Assembly: GCA_003118195.1 (NCBI GenBank)
Contig: BEXV01000155.1
Coordinates: 293,579 to 357,578 of the forward strand
Source of the DNA: Hemicentrotus pulcherrimus
Lineage: Eukaryota > Echinodermata > Echinoidea > Camarodonta > Strongylocentrotidae
Direction: 5' to 3'
DNA length: 64,000 nt
Shown piece after piece: positions 49,944 through 60,052 of this stretch (position 1 is the stretch's first letter; each line of letters starts with the position of its first letter). Made by a program: the position numbers and the translations under genes. The notes below the pieces were generated by a model, which had not been told where the DNA came from, did no database searches, and saw only the letters and a list, made by a program, of their open reading frames with translations.

Positions 49944-50380
49944 TAAGTAGATAAATGTATAAATTAATTAAATAGAATAAATACATGAATAAATTTAAAT
50001 AGTTCAAACTTCAAAGATTGATAATGAAAATCAAATGGCTATCCTTTGCTGTGTGCGACTCAAACTTCAATAATTTCTGTACACGGCCCTGCTCCAATCC
50101 TGATTCCACTGTGTGGGACACAATCCCCTTTAATATCGCAATTGTTGCAAATCTATTTTTGAGCATGGATGACTGGAAGAGAAATTAATATTTGCTTTGC
50201 TTGTCTTCTTGAGGATATGGAGAGAAAACCAATTCAAACAGCCAGAAAAGCCCCTGGGATATGTCTATCATATCTGGCCTTTGATATGAAATATGCAACA
50301 TGCTATGATGTGTATACTTCTATGGATCACCATACAAATACATTCGGCCATTTATGTAATGTAATCAAGTTCAAAGAAAA

Positions 50381-50531
50381 AATATTTGTTGAGTGCCTCG
50401 TTAAAAAATTATTTAATTCACCTGTTTATACAAATAATCATAAGCAATTCACATTCTGACTACTGAAATACAGTTATGTGTAACAGGTGATTGAAATAAT
50501 TTATAACGAGGCACTTAACAAAGATCTGTGC
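50381..50531. repeat. Inverted repeat, about 45-base arms
   Basis: TTGTTGAGTGCCTCGTTAAA on the left arm pairs with TTATAACGAGGCACTTAACA on the right; the arms extend to CACCTGTT/AACAGGTG around a loop of about 55 bases. Confidence 0.85.
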
Positions 50532-50756
50532 ATTAAATTTGATTACCGGTACATTGCGAAAATGGCCTATTGTGATTGTAAATGTTTCATTGTGTACATG
50601 TATAATGCTTGGCCTTTGTTACAGTAGAAATGGATCTTATTGAAAATTATATTAATGAAAAATATTGTTGCAATATATTGTCTGGTCAGAACAAGTAAGG
50701 GATTAAGTCAGTGTAAAAGTGCAAAAATGAAGAGGAAGAAGAAACAGAGAAGAAGA

Positions 50757-51025
50757 GTACAAACATGGTTGAAAAATTGTTCATTCTCAAATTCACAAAG
50801 GCCTATAAAAGCAAAGATACTTGTAAGACTTTTCAGCTCTGATAATAGTACTACTCACACCTAATTGGTCAATGTATGTACCAGTACTCTTATTTTTTAT
50901 CGAGAAGTAGAAACAGGGTTGAAAAATAAGCATTCACTAATTCACAAAGGCCTAAAGCTTAGATGAATGTGAGACTTTTTGCAGCTCTTAAAATATTGAA
51001 ACCTAATTGGTCAATATATGTACTT
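50757..51025. repeat. Tandem duplication, about 150-bp period
   Basis: AAACATGGTTGAAAAATTG, TTCACAAAGGCCTA, TTTTCAGCTCT and CCTAATTGGTCAATGTATGT recur in the same order from 50911 with moderate divergence. Confidence 0.85.
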
Positions 51026-52069
51026 TATTTTTATTCATGTTTTAAATCCAGATTAAAACTTTAAAAAACCAAGGTTCCTAAGTCGAAATTTGTACAATTT
51101 CATCGAAGTCACCAGAAGGAGAAAATAGATTTGCGCAAAACTAGAGCAGATCATGCACATGTACAGATATCTATTCTTTTTCTTAATTCATTGCAATTTT
51201 CCTAGAGAACTGCATGCTCTTTTTTTTTTTTTTTAATGAGAGTAAGTTCACATAACTTTATAGAGAAAATCAAGATGCATTTAATTGCACCAACTTTTTT
51301 TTCTCCTTTTCCCAAAACAATTTTCTCACAGAACAACACACCCTTTAAACCTTGCTATCATGTGGCTACTTTAGAGAGGCTATCACTTGATATGTTGATA
51401 ATCATTACGTTTTGGCAAGCTATTTACAGGAATTTCCCATTCAATACGATCTTATTTCATTCATAATTTCTGGGCTAATCTCTTTGGTTTCATGTTCGCT
51501 GTGACCCAGTTCCCTCTTTGAAGTGAACGGGGTGTGTTCAGCAGCACTAAAACACTGAAATGAGCTGCAGGTGCTAGAGCTTGTAGTATTTTTTGAAATA
51601 CGTTTCACCTCAGTTCATGAGGAATTAAATAATAAAAACTTCAAGTGCTATGGTGTGTGAGGGAAACATGATTCTTTTATGTTCACACTGCACATCCACA
51701 TTTATAACTTAAGTATACATTCTAAAATAGGATTCTGCTATATTCACACTAATGTGAATGAGTGTACAGTATATCCAGCAAGAATAACTTAAGTTGGAAA
51801 GGGCCTGTCACATAAAGAGTTGATATTAATTGAAAATTATTTGTGATTGATATCAATAAAAATAATGTAAATATTAAAGAGATAGGGAGCTGCAAACTTG
51901 TGCTTGATTTGAGGACTGGATAGAGTGCCAAAGTGAATGAATTACGTTCTGCTGTGTGTTAACACTGAATATTCATTCAAGCAATTAGATACTTGATTCA
52001 AAAGCAGAAAAGCTATGCTCTGATTAACATATTCAGAATCATTAACATAAATCAATTGATGAACATGTA

Positions 52070-52529
52070 CAGAGCTGCCAACCTTGTGCGACCAAAAAAA
52101 GGAATCGTGATGGCAAAAAAAAGGAATTTCAAGCAAAAAAAGGAATTCATAAAAACGAAACTTACAACCACGCGCGACACACATCCAATGCAGAAATGTT
52201 CATTCATCATGCTGTTTTTTCCATACAAGCAGGTAATTTTTTTGATGGTTATTTTGGTATTATCGGCATTTCATTTTTTTTGGAGAATATTTTTCTCATC
52301 AAGTATGTTTTAACATTAGTTTTCTATTGAATTTGTGATCAAATCACCATTTTAGGGCAGTTGTTTGACGTGTGGTATGTAAAAAATAAAAAAAATAAAA
52401 ATAATAATAATAATAATTTAAATTTTAAAAATTATTAAAAAACATATTTTTTGAAGAAAAAACGTAATACCGTAATTTGGAGGAAAAAACAGAGTAATTC
52501 CGGCAAAAACGGAATGGTTGGCAGCTCTG
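52070..52529. mobile_element. TIR element CAGAGCTGCCAACC with direct-repeat flanks
   Basis: The ends are CAGAGCTGCCAACC and GGTTGGCAGCTCTG, perfect inverted repeats. The flanks are CATGTA directly on each side (52064-52069 and 52530-52535). If the terminal CA/TG is counted differently, the flank is an 8-bp CATGTACA. The AAAAAAGGAATT word is repeated near the left end. There is no transposase. Confidence 0.88.
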
Positions 52530-55090
52530 CATGTACAGAGGGCACATTACCCATGCTCTAATCAGAAACAAACAATTGCCATCATTCCAACTTATGTTTC
52601 AACTGAATTACTGAATGTGTTGCAATTTACATCTAAAGCAAAAATACAGAAACTAGCATGATAGGACTCTTTGGAAATATATAGACAATACAACTTGAAT
52701 GCAGCCATTTTAATAGTAATCCCATTTTCTTTTTAGATACAGATTTGGTTTCAATTTTGTGATAAATTGGGAATACATAGCGCTGACTTCAAACAAGCCA
52801 GTCGATTGTTGTTGCACAGGAATGAAGAAAGCGGGGAAATACAAGATGGAACCCAACACAGTGTATCCATGAACCATGAAAGTGTTTATACTGGTTCCCA
52901 TAGCAACCAAGACAGCAGCCATAGTGTCTCCCCATGACATGATACACCATTCTCCATTAGCCTGAAGTTTTCAAATTAGCCTGTCATTCTGATTGGATGG
53001 AAAATGAGCCAATCACAACGAGATGAAACTAATTTGCAGTTAACCTACAAAGAGGAGGTTATTTTGCCGCTGTGCTATTATCCCATTCAAACTACATGTA
53101 TGGCTTGTTTATGAAATGGAACACAATTCAGCAATTAGCCAGCTAATTAACCGGTGAAGACTCGTTGTCCTTTAGCTTGAGCTACATTCCTGAGCCATTA
53201 CAGTCCCAAATGTGAATTTAAATAACAAAGACACAACTGTATGGCCAAGAATCGGTCAGTTTAGAGTAACTGAGGTCTGGCAGCATGACAGAGGTATTGA
53301 TGCCAGTATTTTCTTGAGAAGCTACGATCAGTCTATTATCTCAAGCTCAAGCTTGCTTGGCCTAATGGAGAAGCACCTAATTGTGTTTGAATAAGTCGGT
53401 ATATGGAGACTCGAGAGGCAGGATTGTTTGATGATGTCTCAGTCAATTCATGAAATTATTCCATCAAATATACATATCATTCCTCCTGGGACCACTTTCA
53501 ACTAATTAAAGATAATCAAACACACAGGCTGTCTGCATGAAGGCCATTACTGCCTTTGACAATACATGCACATAGTTCTTACGACGTTCTTGCGGACAGC
53601 CAACAATATATATCCATATGACATAACACTTGTGAGTCTACATATAAAAGGTTCGGGTTTGAGCCAAAAAGGTGTTCACTCTGTATAAAATGATAGGAGT
53701 TAATGCCCTATGGTTCTAAACAGACAAAAGTAACTCACTTATTATTTGAAAGTGCATTAAACATGTGAAAGGGGGAAGGTAGAAGTGGCCCTCATAAGCA
53801 TTAAATATCTAACTGTGTGAATTCTTGATACTAGTGCATACAATATAAAAGTAATAATTGTTAGCTGGTACCCTACTCATAAACATATAAAATGTGGTTT
53901 CTCAAAATGGAATGGATTCCTTTTGAGGAGTGTGTTTTGTTCACATTAACTATTCTGGATTGTTACTGTACTTGATGGTATGAATATTGGCTTTATGTGA
54001 AGTGTCAACCACCATTCCTGTTTTAAAGCAGTACATGAAATTCTTTGAACCCAAGATACCAATCTTCTTTATTCGGCTTGGCAAATAACACAGATCAACA
54101 TTTGCCCAAATTAATGACTCTGTTTCAAATACACGTACAGTTAAATCTCAAAGTTACAAAGTGATATAGATTTAACAAGAATCAGAAGCAGTAGCTTGGA
54201 TACTATGCTTAAGAAACTATAATTATGCTGATAAAGACTTAACAATTGTTGATTTTGTAATCTAACCGTTATCAGAAGAAACACAGATAACAATTCCAAA
54301 CAGTACTATAAATCCAATTTTGTCCATTGCTATCACGATCACTATCACCTACCAACTATCAACATTTAAAGCACGTAGGAATATGTGTACATGTAATATT
54401 AAGTACTATAAACGAATGTGATCATTATTATTTTTGTAACTTATGTAAATTTTGATCAGTTACTTCTGCCTACTGGATTGATGAGGCTGCCACTATAAGG
54501 GGAAGGGTTTTTCAAGACTGCTTCAATTGACCCATTGACTATTAGATAATGAGTTTAGAGTTCTTTTATCACATCCAAAAGAAAAATTGAGTTCAGACAT
54601 CTTCCTCAGACGAGAATTGGTAGACTTCAGTCTGCCGATTTGCGTCTTTATGATTAATGTAGTCCTAGACTAGATTATGATACTCCCATAGGCTTTAATA
54701 CAAAAGTCACCCAGTCCCCAGAGGTATTCCACAAGGATACCCATAGAACATATTGCATCTGTAGATCACCTGTAAAATTGAACAACCACTTCAAGTTGTA
54801 GAAGACAATTAAAGACCTTATCATCTTGGTGAACTGCAAACAAATTAATTTTTATCATGAAAACAAGAATCATCCCACGCACACCTCTCTTTGTGAAGCC
54901 AGGGAAAGATCATCACTCCCTTCCTTTTGGCAAACGTCAAAAAGAGGGTTGGGTTTTTATACACACACTGGAAGGGTTGACAAAGAAAACATAAAACATT
55001 GATATCCTCAGGCTCCCGAGGGCCACATTAAACTTGAGAGGCAGAGAATAGTCCCCCTCAAGTGGAAGAAACAAGCGTAGAATGACTTAC

Positions 55091-55152
55091 CTTTTTCAGG
55101 TGCTTGTTGACCCATTTAGTGAAGGTCTTCTTTTGAATTTTGTCCCTTTCAT
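55091..55152 (-). CDS. Plakin/spectraplakin exon A: start of CH1 actin-binding domain
   Basis: This internal 62-bp coding exon encodes the first helix of the first calponin-homology domain, which binds F-actin together with CH2. Read on the minus strand it follows a pyrimidine-rich acceptor ending CCGCCTCAG, opens with two bases of a split codon, then reads ERDKIQKK and TFTKWVNKHLKK and ends at a GTAAGT donor. The stretch QKKTFTKWVN satisfies the actinin-type signature 1 (PS00019). The DERD...QKKTFTKWVNKHL wording is typical of MACF1, dystonin, plectin and Drosophila Shot; spectrin and dystrophin diverge after KWVN. Entry phase 1, exit phase 0. The upstream first exon that supplies the start codon was not identified. 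The match is seen directly; the family is from established knowledge; which plakin paralogue it is cannot be decided here. Confidence 0.95.
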
Positions 55153-55589
55153 CTGAGGCGGAGGGGAAAAAAGAGACAAATGAAAACATGAATTTGTTTG
55201 AAGAGCTGAGAAAATAAAGAGTTTTTAATCTTATTTGCTTGTTACTGTAAGAAAAATAAATAACTGGAAGCGACGGTGTCATAAATCAAAGTACCGGAAT
55301 GTAGATCTGTGAATGAGACCTTGGGTAAGTGACATTAAATGACATAAATATACTGGAAGAAATAAAAATAGATTTGGATTAAATTTGGAGGTTAAATACA
55401 TAACATATGTGTACATGTACATGTTCACTTATTTGATCATGTAATAATCGCAGCCTGATATATTATAATTAAGTGAACAATATAATCTACATTTTGTAAC
55501 TAGGGCGCCTACCACAATTCCACAGCTGCTACAAGAGCAAAGTACTATGTATCATGAATAGATAATCTTGACAGTGTTTATTGTTTCAA

Positions 55590-55945
55590 GATCTCTCCCA
55601 TCCCCTACTTGCTGCAAGCCGAAGATGGCGTGATCTACGAATCCATACGTATCGATGGTACGCCCATACACCGGGCATATAATTTTGGGGATCATGCAAA
55701 ATCAAAGTTGGCTTGCATTGTGTATAGGGAGATTGTGTTATATTGGTGGAGATTGTTATGAAATTAAATCAGGCAGGGCCCTCTTTCATAAATGTTGTTA
55801 TCAGTTTTAAACAAATTATAAATTTCTTTGACAAGTTTGATTCAGCAAATCAGATGCCACGATTCCAGTAGCTTATAACAATTATTGTAAGTTGTTATTA
55901 ATACAAGTTTTATGAGACAGAGCCCAGATTCTGGACTAAGGTAAC
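55590..55945. mobile_element. Foldback MITE (46.2-kb family) interrupted by a second MITE
   Basis: CCCCTACTTGCTGCAAGCCG and AAGATGGCGTGATC match the arms of the 46-kb element. The distal end AGATTCTGGACT is at 55925-55936, but it is separated from the preceding AAATTAAATCAGGC by the 150-bp insertion at 55776-55925. Confidence 0.75.
55776..55925. mobile_element. Nested 150-bp MITE, GGGCCCTSTTTCATAAAA termini
   Basis: The left end GGGCCCTCTTTCATAAATGT and the reverse-complemented right end GGGCTCTGTCTCATAAAACT form the TIRs. It carries the CCAGTAGCTTATAACAAT word shared with 26.3-26.7 and 33.7 kb. It sits inside another MITE. Confidence 0.85.
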
Positions 55946-56106
55946 ATTGGTAACAGAGTCACACTGCCAAACTTCCAAACTGATCAATGTTGTCGTTCTT
56001 TTAAACAAGGGTGACCATAGTATTACCCCTTTCATATTAGGGTTAGAAAGAAGAAAGAAAGAAGAAGGTCGAGTCCAAACCCAACAGCTAATCAGCATCA
56101 CTTTAA

Positions 56107-56662
56107 AGGGCAAGTCCACTGATAATTAGCTGGTATAAATAAAAAGCAGGAAATATGAGAGAAACTAATTCCTAAAAGTTTGAGCAATATCCGATTAAAA
56201 ATAAGAAAGTTATGAATTTTTTATGTTGCCATCAGTAAAACACGAATTGGCAACACAGTGACGTATATTCAATTTGCTCTGAAAAGAAAATGTCATAAAC
56301 TTTCCTTTTCTTCCTTACTGACGACAGAATAGAATTTTTTCAACTTTCATACAGGGGTTGTATGAAAACATATTTTCCATAAAAATATTGCAGTTGCATG
56401 TATAATTGAAAATTTTCTTTAGGGAAAATACTTTTCTTTTCTTTTTTGGACAGAGCAACTGGGAGGGGACCTGGGAGGAGACCTGGCAAGATACAGTTTG
56501 TATGTCACAGAGTTGCCAATTTGTGTTTGATTGATCACAACTTTAAAAATCTATTACTTTCTTTAATATTTCAGTTGGATTTGATTCAAACTTTCACTAG
56601 TCTGTTCCTCTCATTTTTGTGTTTCTATTAAATCTAATTTGATATCAGGATGGACTTCCCCT
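56107..56662. mobile_element. piggyBac-like MITE flanked by TTAA
   Basis: The left junction reads TTAA|AGGGCAAGTCCACTG and the right junction GATGGACTTCCCCT|TTAA. This gives a TTAA duplication and AGGGSAAGTCC inverted ends. The 556-bp interior shows weaker inward palindromy (AATTGGCAACAC at 56254 versus GTTGCCAATTTG at 56511) and has no coding capacity. Confidence 0.85.
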
Positions 56663-57654
56663 TTAATATAAAAGCAATATGATAGTTCGAACACAACCAT
56701 TATTATCAAGCTAAATATGGCTAGGTTCTATTCTTCTTCATAATCATTATCATTACAGCATCTGTCCTTGTAGACTAAAAATATTATCACAGCAATGAAG
56801 GCTATACATGTATGTAAAACCTTTCAAAATTGTGTCAGTCGTACTGATTTAATCTCCCAGATGACTTAGAAGGCTTGTTATAACAATATTTATGGTTCTG
56901 ATCTCAAAACATTTTTATTTGGGATTAAAATTAATCAAAAATCACAATCAATCAAATATATTTCCTATTCATTCTGAAACACAAACAAACCCTCGTTTGA
57001 ACTGTACCACCAACAATAACGGAATAAACATCAAATGCTCCAGGGAACGAGCATTGAATAGAGTGTGGACACACCCTTGAGCCTTGTTCACACGCAAAGT
57101 ACATGTACATGTATATAAACAGTGGTAAACTGCATTTATAAGAAACATATTGCTGCAGCTAAATAAAATGGCATAATAATTCATTTCTGTATGACCTACC
57201 AAAAACACAGTAAAGGGGCCCTTTGTTGCACACAGTTACATTATTTTAAACTCTTAAGTGTATTAAATTGCCATTCATTTTCAAGGAAAACGGTTGATAT
57301 TTTCCGGCAGCGTTTTTTTAAAGGGTGTATCATGTAGCGTGTGAACCATTCTTAACTGATGAACGAAGCACAGAATTATTTCTCAGTGGATAGAGTACAG
57401 TGCAAGTCACAAGACATGAATACAATCTAATGGGACTGTATGATAACACAATTCTCTAAACCCAATTATCAGTTTCTTTTGATATCTTTTGCAGGATATT
57501 TGTTAATTCAGCTGGTTGTGGATGATTTATTGTCAAATTTCACAGCGAGCATCAGCTAGGCGTCAATTATTCATACAGCAATGGCTGCGATGAATATCCT
57601 TTTTATAGGCACATTCATGACACATTAGAGATGCGTACAAGCTGAGGACAAGTC

Positions 57655-57800
57655 AGTAGACTGACAGGCTATTAGACCGACAGACCATAAGACCGACAAT
57701 GACGGTCTTGTCAACCTTCCTAAAACATGTCATTCATATGGGCTGTCGGTCTTGTGGCTCTTTGGTCTTGAGGGCTGCAGGCCTCGGTCTTTGGTCTCAT
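57655..57800. repeat. Palindromic GACCGACAGACC repeat
   Basis: Several ACCGACAGACC and AAGACCGAC words at 57672-57700 face GTCGGTCTTGTGG, TTTGGTCTTGAG and CTCGGTCTTTGGTC at 57743-57785, so the segment can fold back on itself. Confidence 0.7.
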
Positions 57801-58959
57801 AAGGCCATAGCTGCACACACCCATAGCTAATACTCCCAATAGTTACAAAGGCTAATGACACTAATACTGACAGCTCAGCAGCATTATCAAATGCAAAGTT
57901 TAAAAAAAGGGATCACACATTCATTGAATCATATTAGATTGTTGAGCATGTTCACCTTTACATGTAGGTCCCCTCACTCATATTGACAAAACACGACTGG
58001 TGTCATATTTAAACAAATGTTAGTTTAATAGCTATGGTTGATAAACAAAATAATAATGTAATATAATAAATGACCATGAAATAAAATATTCCTGTTCAGT
58101 CTAGATAAATAATGATGCACCCACATCGACAAGTATGCAGATATCATTTGTATCCGTGCATTGGTGTGTCATAAGCACTTGAAATCAAATTACTTGCTTC
58201 AACTAATCCTTACAATGCTTGGCCTACTTTGTCTGGAATAAACTATTAATACATTTTAGACAGGAGATGAAAAGGATTAAGTTTTATGAAACATGCAGAC
58301 TATTCAATAATGACCAGATAGATTGTGTAAGTTATATTTTATGGAAGTTAGGTTAAACAAAATATACATGTAAATGACATGCATATTGATTCTTCATCTA
58401 TTACTCACACTTTTGTTCACAGTCCGTTACTCATGTTTATCATTTAAATTGTGGAAATTGTTGAATTGTGCATTAAATTGGTATTCCTATATGTTTACAA
58501 ACAAAAACAAAAACCATTCAGACGGCTAAAAGAGATGAATACCACCTTTGATTTCCAATACCAAGTCCATTTTAAAAGTACTTAGGGAAAACATACAAAA
58601 AATACCTACAGGTGTCTTTTTAAACAAAAGATGTCATTCAGGCTACACTAATAGTTGATATAGTTATATTTAAAACAGTAAACTGACACTAAGTGAGAAC
58701 TGTAGTGAGAAGCTGACATACATGATGTGCAGTACATGCAGAATTAAACAAAAGTTATTATTTAGTAATGAAAACTGCACGTCAAAGTGACTGACAGTCT
58801 ATGTATCATTACATCAATATATCTCTTTTATGATTGTGAAAACCACAAATTCCATTGGACCATATGGTCAATAGTATCCAATGCATATTTTTAAATAATA
58901 ATAATGTGGTATTCTATATATGACCTTCAAACATGTGTAATGATTGCTACGTAAGAGGA

Positions 58960-59018
58960 ACATCTTTCTAGCTCTCAACGGATGATATTGTCTTTTCAGA
59001 GCCAGAAGGGCATTAACT
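58960..59018. repeat. Left part of a dispersed GAGCCAGAAGGGC repeat, split by insertion
   Basis: CTTTCTAGCTCTCAACGGAT and CAGAGCCAGAAGGGCATTAA face outward from a GATGATATTGTCT spacer. The arm continues after the inserted element at 59415 as TTAACTCAACTTAAGG and ends with ACCCTTAATTCTGGTTCC. Confidence 0.7.
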
Positions 59019-59414
59019 CATACCTGCCAACATTTGAAAATGAAAATTTAGAATTTTTAGCACGGTATGTCTTCGAAAATAAGAAAAATGTACCCTTAAC
59101 AGGCGTTTGCACATGCAGCGGCAGTGTAACTGGCAATACGCGGTAAATCTGTGCTAAAAAGCGAATATAAATTCGCTGCTCAATCATGCAGCCCTTCAAC
59201 GCACGCATTACGTGAACTCGCACATCGGGGCATATGATAAAACAAGCTTAATTTGGCTTAAGCAACAAACAAACAAAATCCAAAAATCCACAAAAATCCA
59301 CACAAAAAAAAATCAAAATCAAAATTTTGAAAAACAAAATATTTCGGATTTGGGGGTCCTAGAAATCCAGAAAAACAGAATATTCAGGATTATTTAGAAG
59401 GGTTGGCAGGTATG
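59019..59414. mobile_element. TIR element CATACCTGCCAAC with direct-repeat flanks
   Basis: The ends are CATACCTGCCAAC and GTTGGCAGGTATG, perfectly inverted, flanked by TTAACT on both sides (59013-59018, 59415-59420), or by 8-bp TTAACTCA if the element is taken to start at 59021. The right part is an A-rich tandem of AAAATCCAC. It is inserted in a copy of the dispersed GAGCCAGAAGGGCATTAAC repeat. Confidence 0.88.
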
Positions 59415-59828
59415 TTAACTCAACTTAAGGAAATAAATTAACACCCTTAATTCTGGTTCCTAACAGATGATGTGTGCAATAGTCACAAGGAAAAAAAAAA
59501 CTTTTTGATATCAGGGTCGATCTGGAAATTGAAAGATTGATATTGAGGGAGAAAGAAGAATTAGAATGCTCCACTTTTTAGAGTCATAAGTTCATAAATT
59601 TTCAGCAATAGTGACATGTTTTGAGAAATCTTGAGTTATTTCCAGAATAAAATTTGACCTTCTTTCTTCTCATATTGCATTCTATCCATCTTTTTGTTTT
59701 ATATCTAATAACCCTATCTCTATTTCTGTTTATCTTCATTCCTATGAGAACCAGAAGAATGCTGACTCATTATGATACCTATAGATAAAATACCCTTCTG
59801 AATGTAATAGATGATCAACACATCACAC

Positions 59829-59993
59829 TCTTCTCTCGCTCTCTCTCTCTCCTTCCTTCTCTCTCTCTCTCTCGCTCTTCTTCTTCTTCCTTCTCTCCCT
59901 CTCCTTCTTCCTTCTCTCCCTCTCTCTCCTCTATTTTCCTCACTCCCTCCAACCTCTCTCCTTGTCTCTATCTTTCTCCCTCCTTTCTCTCTT

Positions 59994-60032
<39 letters not shown>

Positions 60033-60052
60033 TGTTCTCCCCTCATTTTCCT
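59829..60052. repeat. (CT)n-rich tract
   Basis: About 220 bases of CTCT, CTTC and CCTT units; Leu/Ser- and Arg/Glu-rich frames on the two strands are artefacts. Confidence 0.95.

Larger units (their letters stand above)
30452..55090 (-). other. 24.6-kb intron between plakin exons A and B
   Basis: This interval is bounded by a GTAAGT donor at 55090-55085 and an AG acceptor at 30453-30452 (minus sense), phase 0. It contains no supported plakin exon, two N-filled assembly gaps, a tRNA-derived SINE, several MITEs, a GAT microsatellite and local duplications. Segments 36-39, 41.2-44.9 and 53-55 kb show no recognisable structure beyond AT-rich unique sequence. Optional mini-exons, which some plakins have between these positions, could be too short to see. 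Confidence 0.85.

Noticed and set aside
50169..50459. 96-codon plus-strand frame with several cysteines
   Set aside because: No domain recognised; the 3' part overlaps the arm of an inverted repeat.
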